Source: Chitinophaga pinensis
GTDB taxonomy: Bacteria > Bacteroidota > Bacteroidia > Flavobacteriales > Flavobacteriaceae
DNA length: 14,902 nucleotides
Reading direction: 5' to 3'
Assembly (NCBI GenBank): GCA_943324925.2
Contig: CALPNL020000030.1
Span: 1-14,902 of the forward strand
Under the pieces are notes generated by a model. The model made no database searches. It was not told the origin of the DNA and saw only the letters and a list, made by a program, of their open reading frames with translations. Position 1 is the first letter of the stretch. The number at the start of each line of letters is the position of its first letter. Below, one piece after another: positions 1 through 6,532 of the stretch. Made by a program: the position numbers and the translations under genes.

Positions 1-350
1 GCTTTAGCAAACTTCGCTTTAAACTCTTCAAAAGTTCCAAAAGTACTTTCGATTGCAGCTAATAAATCGCCTGTTGGAAGTCCACCGCCATTGGGAGACA
101 TCACCGCCCAAAACAAATTATGATTGTAAAAACCACCGCCATTATTTCGAACAGCACCGTTTTTCATATCAAGATTGATCAAAATATTTTCAATCGTTTT
201 CCCCTCCATATCTGTCCCGGCAATTGCCGCGTTCAAATTTGTGGTGTAAGCATTATGATGTTTCGTGTGGTGAATTTCCATCGTACGAGCATCAATATGA
301 GGTTCCAAAGCGTCATACGCGTAAGGTAATTGTGGTAATTCAAATGCCAT
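1..350 (-). CDS. sodA: Superoxide dismutase, Mn-type (5' part; runs off the left edge)
   Basis: The reverse strand from the ATG at 350-348 reads MAFELPQLPYAYDALEPHID and stays open for 116 codons to the window edge, about 57% of a usual 200-residue enzyme. It disproportionates superoxide to hydrogen peroxide and oxygen. There is no signal peptide, so it should be cytoplasmic. Two metal ligands of the Fe/Mn family are visible: His27 in EIHHTKHHNAY, with the conserved His31 and Tyr35, and His77 in FYNHNLFW. The other ligands (Asp and His in the C-terminal half) lie outside the window. Four residues before His77 there is Gly73, where iron enzymes carry the Gln of the active-site hydrogen-bond network. 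Manganese enzymes have Gly there and supply the Gln from the C-terminal half. This favours a manganese or cambialistic enzyme, but the deciding residue is not visible. Family assignment is very secure; metal use is inferred. Confidence 0.95.
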   Translation of the reverse strand, partial: MAFELPQLPYAYDALEPHIDARTMEIHHTKHHNAYTTNLNAAIAGTDMEGKTIENILINLDMKNGAVRNNGGGFYNHNLFWAVMSPNGGGLPTGDLLAAIESTFGTFEEFKAKFAK

Positions 351-383
351 AATAGTATAGTTTTATGTTAAAAATATTAATTT

Positions 384-414
384 CAAAAATAAACAATTAA
401 CTTTGGAAATGAAA
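384..414 (-). promoter_or_regulatory. Probable sodA promoter (Bacteroidota type)
   Basis: On the minus strand TATTTTTG lies at 391-384, an exact match to the Bacteroidota -7 element TAnnTTTG. Nineteen bases upstream is TTTC at 414-411, one mismatch from the -33 TTTG. Transcription would start near 378, giving a leader of about 28 nt before the sodA ATG at 350. The spacing is right, but the -33 element is imperfect and the region is very AT-rich, so a chance match is possible. Confidence 0.45.
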
Positions 415-480
415 ATTCTAATTTGTTATTTTCTATCAAATTAATTTATAGTGCAATTGCCATTGTTAAGAATGGAGTAA

Positions 481-554
481 TTTGAAGCTTATTCCTGCTT
501 TCATTCCTATCCACGCTAAAAAGCGTGGGATTTTCCCTTCAATCAGGGCTAGGC
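481..554. repeat. Candidate interspersed palindromic repeat element with central hairpin
   Basis: Between the divergent sodA and addA genes lies a segment unlike its surroundings. It opens TTTGAAGCTTATTCCTGC, has a perfect 6-bp hairpin CCACGC-TAAAAA-GCGTGG at 511-528, and closes CTTCAATCAGGGCTAGG. CCTG (494-497) and CAGG (544-547) can pair outside the hairpin, giving a nested dyad. It is richer in G and C than the flanks and has no open reading frame. From memory, segments ending in an ATCAGGGCTAGG-like sequence and built around a short central stem recur in intergenic regions of Flavobacterium genomes. Only one copy is present here, so repeat status is inferred. It has no T-run and does not read as an intrinsic terminator. 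The rest of the 351-603 gap contains nothing else I can name. Confidence 0.45.
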
Positions 555-603
555 ATTTGGAAAATAACGGAAATTTTTATTAATACAGAAATCTAAATTC
601 TAT

Positions 604-3600
604 ATGCAAAGACCATCATTTTCAATATACGACGCATCGGCAGGTTCCGGTAAAACTTATGCGCTGGTGAAAGAATATCTGAAAATTATTTTGGTTGCCA
701 AGAAAAATGACGCTTATAGAAACATCCTAGCCATAACATTTACTAATAAGGCGGTTCACGAAATGAAAAGCCGAATTGTAGGTAATTTGTTAGAATTTAC
801 AAAAGACAATCCCAACAAAAAATCGGTTGATTTAATGCAGGTTTTGGCAGGCGAAACAAAACTCTCGATTTCTGAAATCCAAATTAAATCCAAACAAATC
901 ATAAAGCATATTATTCATAATTATGCCGCTTTTGATATTTCAACTATTGATAAATTCACTCACAAAGTGATTCGTGCTTTTGCCCACGATTTAAATTTAC
1001 CGATGACTTTTGAAGTGACTTTGGATACCGAAAATCTATTAACAGAAGCCGTTGATGCCATAATCGCTCAAGCTGGTGAAGACGATGTGTTGACTAATTT
1101 ACTCATCGATTTCACCATGCAAAAAACCGACGAAGATAAAAGTTGGGATATTTCTCGGGAAATTTTAGACACAGGACGCTTACTTTTAAATGAAAATAAT
1201 AGAGAAGAGATTACTCACTTCCAAGATAAATCAATCACTGAATTTATCGAAATTAAAAATAAAGTTACCCAAGTTTGTAAAGTAATTGAGAAGGAAAATT
1301 CGGAGTTGGCTAAAAGTTTGTTAGTGCTAATTGATGAAAAAGGAATTGATATAAAATCATTTTCTGCAGGACATTTTCCCAATCATTTGAATGCTATCGC
1401 TTCTGAAAAATTCAATCCAAACAATAAAACGTATCATGAATTTGAAGATATAAAAATCAATAAAGCGGCAAAAGACAAATTAGAAATTGAGGCAATAATT
1501 CCTGAACTTTTAGGCGTTTTAGATGCGATTTATACCAAATTTGAAAAAAGAGAATTTTACAATGCCTTCCTAAAAAATATCACGCCTCTTTCATTATTAA
1601 ATACGGTAAGTAATGAATTAGCAAAAATTCAGAAGGAGCAAAATGTACTTTCTATTGCAGAGTTTAATGCTATTATTTATAATGAAATTCAAAACCAACC
1701 CGCGCCTTTTATATATGAAAGACTGGGGGAACGCTATAGACACTTTTTTATTGACGAATTTCAGGATACTTCGGAAATGCAATGGCAGAATTTAATCCCG
1801 TTAATTGATAATGCCACATCAAGTGAAATTGAAGGAGAAAAAGGGACATTGATGATTGTGGGCGATCCAAAACAATCCATTTACAGATGGCGAGGGGGAA
1901 AAGCCGAACAATTTATAGAATTGAGTAAAGGGAATAATCCCTTTAACAATCCGGAGTTGGAATTATTTAAATTAGGCACCAATTATAGAAGCTATTCTCA
2001 AGTAATCGATTTTAATAATAAGTTGTTTTACTATTTATCGACTGAATTTACCAATATAGATTACAAAGATTTATATGAAAATCATAGTCGCCAAGAAGAA
2101 AATAGTAAAAAAGGAGGTTATGTAAACATTTCTTTTATACCAAAATTGGAAAATTCTTCTGAAGAAGAAGACGCGTTAGATAAAATAGAACAATATTTGC
2201 AAGTCACATTAAAAACAATTGAAAAAGTAAAAACGGAAGGTTTCGAATACCAAGAAATTGTAATTCTAACAAGAAAAAGAGCGCAAGGAACTGCAGTTGC
2301 AAATTATCTAATTGAAAATGATATTCCTATAATTTCCTCTGAAACGTTAATGATTCAAAATTCTTCTGAGGTTCAACTGATAATCAATGTTTTGAAATAT
2401 TTAAATAATAGTTCAGACATTGAAGCCAAAGCTAGTTTCTTACTTTATATTGCAAATAAGGTTCAGAGTGGTTTAACTGTTCATGATTTTATTGCCAAAG
2501 GGAAAGAAAAATCAAGCGAAAAAGAATTTGAATCATGGTTAACCCAATTTGATATTTCTCTTTCCTTTCAAGACATTAGAAAAAAGTCGTTGTATGAAGC
2601 GGTAGAGATTATAGTAAGTAAATTCCTTTCAAAAACCCATTCATACATTCAATATTTCATGGATATTGTTTTGGAACGGGATGTTAGAAACCAAGCTGGA
2701 ATTGCCGATTTTTTAACTTACTGGGGTAAAAATAAAGAGAAATTTAGCATTCCATCTCCAGAGGGTAAAAACGCGATTAGGATAATGACCATTCATAAGT
2801 CAAAAGGACTGGAATTTCCTGTGGTTATTATGCCATTTGCAGATGAAGATTATTCTCGTAAGCCAAAAGATAAATTGTGGCTTGATGGCGAACAAGAAAC
2901 ATTTGGATTGCCCAAGGTGTTGATAGACAATAGTAGTTCGGTTGAGAATTTTGGAGAAGATGCGGCAACGGTATTTCGTGAAAAAAAACAAGAAGAATTA
3001 TTGGATAATATCAATGTTTTGTACGTTGCATTAACTCGTGCTGAAGAACAATTATACATAATCTCTCAATATTTAGAACCCAATAAAGAAGGGCAATATC
3101 CTTATAATACGGCTTCGTTTTTTATTGAATATTTAATTGCTATTCAAAGATACAACCCAAGTATTTTAGAATATGAATTTGGAAATAAAAAAAAATATTC
3201 AGAAGTAATATCTGTAATAGACGAAACCAATACCATTCCAATTGTAAGTCAGGTAGTAGATCCTAAAAATATCAAAATAGCCCAAAGAGAAGCTTTAATG
3301 TGGGGGACACACCAGCAAGAAGCAATAGAATACGGAAACATTATTCATGAGATATTATCATTTGTAAAAACCGCCGCCGATATAGATTTAGCAATCTTAA
3401 AAGCTATAGAAAACGGTTTAATTACTAGTAATCAAAAAGAGGTAGTGCTAAAAAGTATTCAAGAAATTGTTCATAATAAAGAACTAGAAATTTATTTTTC
3501 TTCTGGAAATGAAATTTTAAACGAACAAGCAATTGTCCAAAAAGAAGGAAAAACAATTAAGCCAGACCGAATGGTTTTGACAAAAAATAAGGAAGTCTAT

Positions 3601-3747
3601 CTTTTGGATTATAAAACAGGAACCCACAATCAAAAGTACCAGCTGCAATTGGAAAATTATCAAAATGCAATTGAAAAAATGGGCCTAAAAGTCACTAAAA
3701 AAGCGTTAGTATATATTGGAAAAGAAACTAACGTAGTAAATTTGTAA
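604..3747 (+). CDS. addA: AddA-like UvrD/Rep-family helicase-nuclease (double-strand break repair)
   Basis: This is a 1047-residue superfamily 1A helicase with a C-terminal RecB-type nuclease. Helicase motifs appear in order: Walker A ASAGSGKT (11-18, Lys17), motif II DEFQD (384-388), motif III GDPKQSIYRWRGG (420-432), motif V MTIHKSKGLEFP (starting at 728), and motif VI NVLYVALTRAEEQL with Arg812. The nuclease domain has His915 (GNIIHEIL), Asp988 (KPDRMVL), Asp1002 and Lys1004 (LLDYKTG), followed by the YQLQLENY motif, so all PD-(D/E)XK catalytic residues are intact. The family unwinds and resects broken DNA ends and prepares a 3' overhang for RecA. It is shorter than Bacillus AddA (about 1230). 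The partner nuclease is encoded at 6533. kbl starts 22 bp after the stop and is probably co-transcribed. RecB is the alternative name, but the partner with its own nuclease motif favours AddA. There is no clear ribosome-binding site; the start is the first ATG, 14 codons before Lys17's loop ends. Confidence 0.88.
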   Translation: MQRPSFSIYDASAGSGKTYALVKEYLKIILVAKKNDAYRNILAITFTNKAVHEMKSRIVGNLLEFTKDNPNKKSVDLMQVLAGETKLSISEIQIKSKQIIKHIIHNYAAFDISTIDKFTHKVIRAFAHDLNLPMTFEVTLDTENLLTEAVDAIIAQAGEDDVLTNLLIDFTMQKTDEDKSWDISREILDTGRLLLNENNREEITHFQDKSITEFIEIKNKVTQVCKVIEKENSELAKSLLVLIDEKGIDIKSFSAGHFPNHLNAIASEKFNPNNKTYHEFEDIKINKAAKDKLEIEAIIPELLGVLDAIYTKFEKREFYNAFLKNITPLSLLNTVSNELAKIQKEQNVLSIAEFNAIIYNEIQNQPAPFIYERLGERYRHFFIDEFQDTSEMQWQNLIPLIDNATSSEIEGEKGTLMIVGDPKQSIYRWRGGKAEQFIELSKGNNPFNNPELELFKLGTNYRSYSQVIDFNNKLFYYLSTEFTNIDYKDLYENHSRQEENSKKGGYVNISFIPKLENSSEEEDALDKIEQYLQVTLKTIEKVKTEGFEYQEIVILTRKRAQGTAVANYLIENDIPIISSETLMIQNSSEVQLIINVLKYLNNSSDIEAKASFLLYIANKVQSGLTVHDFIAKGKEKSSEKEFESWLTQFDISLSFQDIRKKSLYEAVEIIVSKFLSKTHSYIQYFMDIVLERDVRNQAGIADFLTYWGKNKEKFSIPSPEGKNAIRIMTIHKSKGLEFPVVIMPFADEDYSRKPKDKLWLDGEQETFGLPKVLIDNSSSVENFGEDAATVFREKKQEELLDNINVLYVALTRAEEQLYIISQYLEPNKEGQYPYNTASFFIEYLIAIQRYNPSILEYEFGNKKKYSEVISVIDETNTIPIVSQVVDPKNIKIAQREALMWGTHQQEAIEYGNIIHEILSFVKTAADIDLAILKAIENGLITSNQKEVVLKSIQEIVHNKELEIYFSSGNEILNEQAIVQKEGKTIKPDRMVLTKNKEVYLLDYKTGTHNQKYQLQLENYQNAIEKMGLKVTKKALVYIGKETNVVNL

Positions 3748-3769
3748 AATTAAAAACTAAACTATAAAA

Positions 3770-4960
3770 ATGTACGGTAAAATTCAACAATTTCTTCAGT
3801 CGGAATTAGCTACAATCGAAGAAAACGGAATCTTTAAAAAAGAGAGAATTATAACATCCACTCAAGGAGCAGAAATTACAGTTAACGGAGAAACGGTATT
3901 GAACTTTTGCGCTAATAATTATTTGGGACTTTCTTCTCATCCAGAGGTTGTTCAAGCCGCTAAAGACACATTAGATTCTCACGGTTTTGGAATGTCCTCA
4001 GTCCGATTTATCTGTGGAACTCAAGACATTCACAAAACATTAGAAAGAAAAATTGCAGAATTTTACGGCACTGAAGACACCATTTTGTATGCTGCTGCAT
4101 TTGATGCCAATGGCGGTGTTTTCGAACCATTATTAGGGGAACAAGATTGTATAATTTCCGATAGTTTGAACCATGCCTCAATTATTGATGGCGTTCGATT
4201 GTGTAAAGCGGCTCGATATCGCTATGAAAATAGCAATATGGAAGATTTAGAAGAGCAATTAATAAAAGCAACCGAGGCGGGAACTCGATTTAAATTGATA
4301 GTAACCGATGGAGTTTTCTCGATGGATGGCGTTGTGGCTCCGTTAGATAAAATTTGTGATTTGGCCGATAAATACGATGCTATGGTAATGGTAGACGAGT
4401 GTCATGCCGCTGGATTTATTGGTGCAACAGGCAAAGGGACACTGGAAGCAAAAGGAGTGATGGGTCGTGTTGATATCATTACAGGAACATTAGGAAAGGC
4501 TTTAGGAGGGGCAATGGGAGGTTATACCACAGCTAAAAAAGAAATAATTGAAATATTAAGACAGCGTTCTCGTCCATATTTATTTTCAAATTCGTTAGCG
4601 CCCGCTATTGTTGGTGCTTCAATTAAGGTATTTGAATTATTAGAAAAGGACACCACTTTGAGAGATACTTTAGAAGAAAACACAAATTACTTTAAATCAG
4701 GAATGAAAAAAGCTGGATTTGACATTATCGACGGAGATTCTGCTATAGTGCCAGTAATGCTTTATGATGCAAAATTAGCTCAGGTCATGGCAAACGAACT
4801 GCTTAAAAAAGGGATTTATGTTATTGGCTTCTTTTTTCCAGTAGTTCCAAAGGAGAAAGCTCGAATTAGGGTACAACTGTCAGCAGCTCATACAAAAGCT
4901 CATTTAGACAAGGCAATAAACGCTTTTATTGAGGTTGGAAAACAGTTAAACATCATTTAA
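3770..4960 (+). CDS. kbl: Glycine C-acetyltransferase (2-amino-3-ketobutyrate CoA ligase)
   Basis: A PLP-dependent alpha-oxoamine synthase of 396 residues, almost the same length as E. coli Kbl (398). It cleaves 2-amino-3-oxobutyrate with CoA to glycine and acetyl-CoA, the second step of threonine degradation, in the cytoplasm. The PLP lysine is Lys243 in GTLGKALGGAMGGY. Asp209 and His212 (VDECHAAGF) contact the cofactor ring, and His136 (SLNHASIIDG) is the ring-stacking histidine. The blocks FCANNYLGL, GFGMSSVRFICGTQD, RQRSRPYLFSNSLAPAI and GFFFPVVPKEKARIRVQ match Kbl closely over the whole length, which separates it from serine palmitoyltransferase and BioF of the same fold. It follows addA by 22 bp and no terminator is evident between them. 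The usual upstream enzyme, threonine dehydrogenase, is not in the window. No signal peptide. Confidence 0.95.
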   Translation: MYGKIQQFLQSELATIEENGIFKKERIITSTQGAEITVNGETVLNFCANNYLGLSSHPEVVQAAKDTLDSHGFGMSSVRFICGTQDIHKTLERKIAEFYGTEDTILYAAAFDANGGVFEPLLGEQDCIISDSLNHASIIDGVRLCKAARYRYENSNMEDLEEQLIKATEAGTRFKLIVTDGVFSMDGVVAPLDKICDLADKYDAMVMVDECHAAGFIGATGKGTLEAKGVMGRVDIITGTLGKALGGAMGGYTTAKKEIIEILRQRSRPYLFSNSLAPAIVGASIKVFELLEKDTTLRDTLEENTNYFKSGMKKAGFDIIDGDSAIVPVMLYDAKLAQVMANELLKKGIYVIGFFFPVVPKEKARIRVQLSAAHTKAHLDKAINAFIEVGKQLNII

Positions 4961-5003
4961 ATAGGCAAACAATCCTCTTTTAATCAGATTTTTAACAAAT
5001 CCC

Positions 5004-5034
5004 TTTGTATTTAAATTAATACTTATTACTTTTG
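5004..5034 (+). promoter_or_regulatory. ompA promoter, consensus Bacteroidota type
   Basis: TTTG at 5004-5007, exactly 19 bp, then TACTTTTG at 5027-5034. This matches both elements of the Bacteroidota housekeeping sigma consensus (TTTG-N19-TAnnTTTG) without a mismatch. Transcription should begin around 5041, giving a leader of about 29 nt before the ompA ATG. The strength of the match fits a highly expressed outer-membrane protein and makes ompA independent of the upstream addA-kbl transcript. Confidence 0.8.
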
Positions 5035-5069
5035 CGGGATATTTACTAAAAAATTTAAACAAAACAAAT

Positions 5070-6470
5070 ATGAAACATTTAAACAAATTAATTACTGCTG
5101 TTGTGTTATTGGTTGGGTTATTATCCCAAGCGCAAGACGCAAACAATCCTTGGTCTTTATCTTTTGGGGCTAACGCAGTTGACACTAGAGTGAGTGCAGC
5201 AAAAAGCATACAAGGGCAATTTTCTAACTATTTCAATAGAAATGAAAACTGGAATGCTGTTCCTTCATTGTCTTACCTTAATGTATCTAAATATGTTGGT
5301 GACAATATCTCTTTTGGAGTTACAGGATCCATAAATAAAATGACAAAATTTGTAAATAAAAAAGATGCTAACGGAAACTTTAATGTAATTAACCCAGGAG
5401 ATTTTAACTATTATGGTGTTGATTTAAACATTAAATACAGCTTCATGAATATTTTAGGGTTAAAACATTTTGACCCAAGTGCTAACATTGGTGGAGGTTA
5501 TACTTTCTTAGAAAAAGTAAGTGCTGGAACTATGAATGCTGGAATAGGATTAACTTATTGGATGAGTGATTTTGTTGGTATTTCTGTTCAATCTAATTAC
5601 AAATATTCATTTGATGATCAAAGAATTCCAGGTGTAGATGTGCCAACACACATGCAACATTTCGCAGGGATCACTTTCAAATTTGGAGGAACAGATACAG
5701 ACAAAGATGGTGTTTATGATAATCAGGATGCCTGTCCAGAAGTTGCTGGTTTAAAGCAATTCAAAGGATGTCCTGATACTGATGGGGATGGAATTGTTGA
5801 CGCAAGTGATGCTTGTCCAGATGCTGCAGGTTCAGTAGCTATGAACGGTTGTCCTGATACAGATGGTGATGGAGTTGCTGATAAAGACGATTCTTGTCCT
5901 GAAGTTGCTGGATTAAAAGCGTTAAAAGGATGTCCTGATACTGATGGAGACGGAACTACTGATAAAGCGGATAAATGTCCAAATATCAAAGGGCCAAAAG
6001 AAAATGCAGGTTGTCCTTGGCCTGATACTGATGGAGATTCAGTATTAGATAAAGATGATAAATGTCCTACAGAAAAAGGAACTGTTGCTAACAATGGTTG
6101 TCCTGAAATTTCTCAAGCAGCTGTAAACGCTTTAGAAGGATATGCTAAAACAATATTGTTCAACACTGGAAAAGCTTCTTTCCAAAAACAAACTTTACCA
6201 GTTTTAGTTTCAATTGTTGCTATATTAAAAGAAAACCCAACAGCTAAATTTACGATATCTGGTCACACAGATTCAGTAGGTAATGCAGTGTCTAATATGA
6301 AGCTATCTAATGGAAGAGCTGCAGCGGTAAAAAATTATTTAGTTTCTAATGGAGTAGCAGCAGACAGATTATCTTCAAATGGGTTTGGTGATACTCAACC
6401 TGTTGATGACAATACTACTTCAAAAGGAAAAGCAAATAACAGAAGAGTTGAAGTGAAATACGTAAAATAA
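5070..6470 (+). CDS. OmpA-family outer-membrane protein with thrombospondin type 3 repeats
   Basis: A 466-residue envelope protein. Residues 1 to about 21 form a Sec signal peptide (basic MKHLNK, hydrophobic core, SQA before QD). Residues of about 25-205 are glycine- and aromatic-rich with alternating hydrophobics, as in an outer-membrane beta-barrel. Five thrombospondin type 3 repeats (DTDGDGxxDxxDxCP) start at residues 209, 236, 263, 290 and 319. Each has a run of Asp that binds calcium and is followed by a GCP turn. Residues of about 355-466 are an OmpA C-terminal peptidoglycan-binding domain, with ISGHTDSVGN carrying Asp401, NGRAAAVKNYL carrying Arg416, and the NNRRVEV signature near the end. 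The likely role is tethering the outer membrane to peptidoglycan, the calcium-stiffened repeats acting as a spacer. It is flanked by its own consensus promoter and a strong terminator, so it is probably monocistronic and abundant. The exact paralogue cannot be named from sequence alone. Confidence 0.93.
   Translation: MKHLNKLITAVVLLVGLLSQAQDANNPWSLSFGANAVDTRVSAAKSIQGQFSNYFNRNENWNAVPSLSYLNVSKYVGDNISFGVTGSINKMTKFVNKKDANGNFNVINPGDFNYYGVDLNIKYSFMNILGLKHFDPSANIGGGYTFLEKVSAGTMNAGIGLTYWMSDFVGISVQSNYKYSFDDQRIPGVDVPTHMQHFAGITFKFGGTDTDKDGVYDNQDACPEVAGLKQFKGCPDTDGDGIVDASDACPDAAGSVAMNGCPDTDGDGVADKDDSCPEVAGLKALKGCPDTDGDGTTDKADKCPNIKGPKENAGCPWPDTDGDSVLDKDDKCPTEKGTVANNGCPEISQAAVNALEGYAKTILFNTGKASFQKQTLPVLVSIVAILKENPTAKFTISGHTDSVGNAVSNMKLSNGRAAAVKNYLVSNGVAADRLSSNGFGDTQPVDDNTTSKGKANNRRVEVKYVK
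5694..6068 (+). repeat. Five tandem TSP3 coding repeats inside ompA
   Basis: The DNA coding for residues 209-333 is an internal direct repeat. The unit start GATACTGATGGWGAYGG recurs with a period of 81 nt for the first four units and 87 nt before the last, where a Trp-Pro insertion (CPWPDTDGDS) lengthens the linker. The first unit (DTDKDG) and the last (DTDGDS) are the most diverged. The units are similar enough at DNA level that slippage or recombination could change the copy number. Confidence 0.85.
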
Positions 6471-6489
6471 TTCACTGAAAATATTTTTG

Positions 6490-6521
6490 AAAACGCCTCG
6501 ATTTATCGGGGCGTTTTTTTT
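6490..6521 (+). terminator. Strong intrinsic terminator after ompA
   Basis: AAAACGCCTCGAT (6490-6502) pairs with ATCGGGGCGTTTT (6505-6517) through one G-U wobble. The inner A-T pairs probably open into an ATTTAT loop. The stem runs straight into eight T residues (6514-6521). It lies 19 bp after the ompA stop and only 11 bp before the addB start, so it should separate ompA from addB transcription. Confidence 0.9.
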
Positions 6522-6532
6522 ATATTTATAAA

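Noticed and set aside
120..329. A 69-codon plus-strand frame near the left edge.
   Set aside because: It lies antisense to sodA, which shows clear family motifs on the other strand.
556..585. TTTG (556-559), 18 bp, then TATTAATA as an addA promoter.
   Set aside because: The -33 element and spacing are fine, but the -7 element matches only the TA of TAnnTTTG, so it cannot be supported over background in AT-rich DNA.
2800..3059. Two overlapping minus-strand frames within addA.
   Set aside because: They are antisense to helicase motifs V and VI of addA and resemble no protein family.
5694..6068. Regularly spaced direct repeats that could suggest a CRISPR-like array.
   Set aside because: The repeats are in frame, encode calcium-binding TSP3 units, and the intervening segments are also conserved coding sequence.
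5723..6094. A 123-codon open frame on the minus strand.
   Set aside because: It is the antisense of the repetitive TSP3 region of ompA. Its protein repeats (SPSVSGQP) simply mirror the sense repeats, and it has no promoter.
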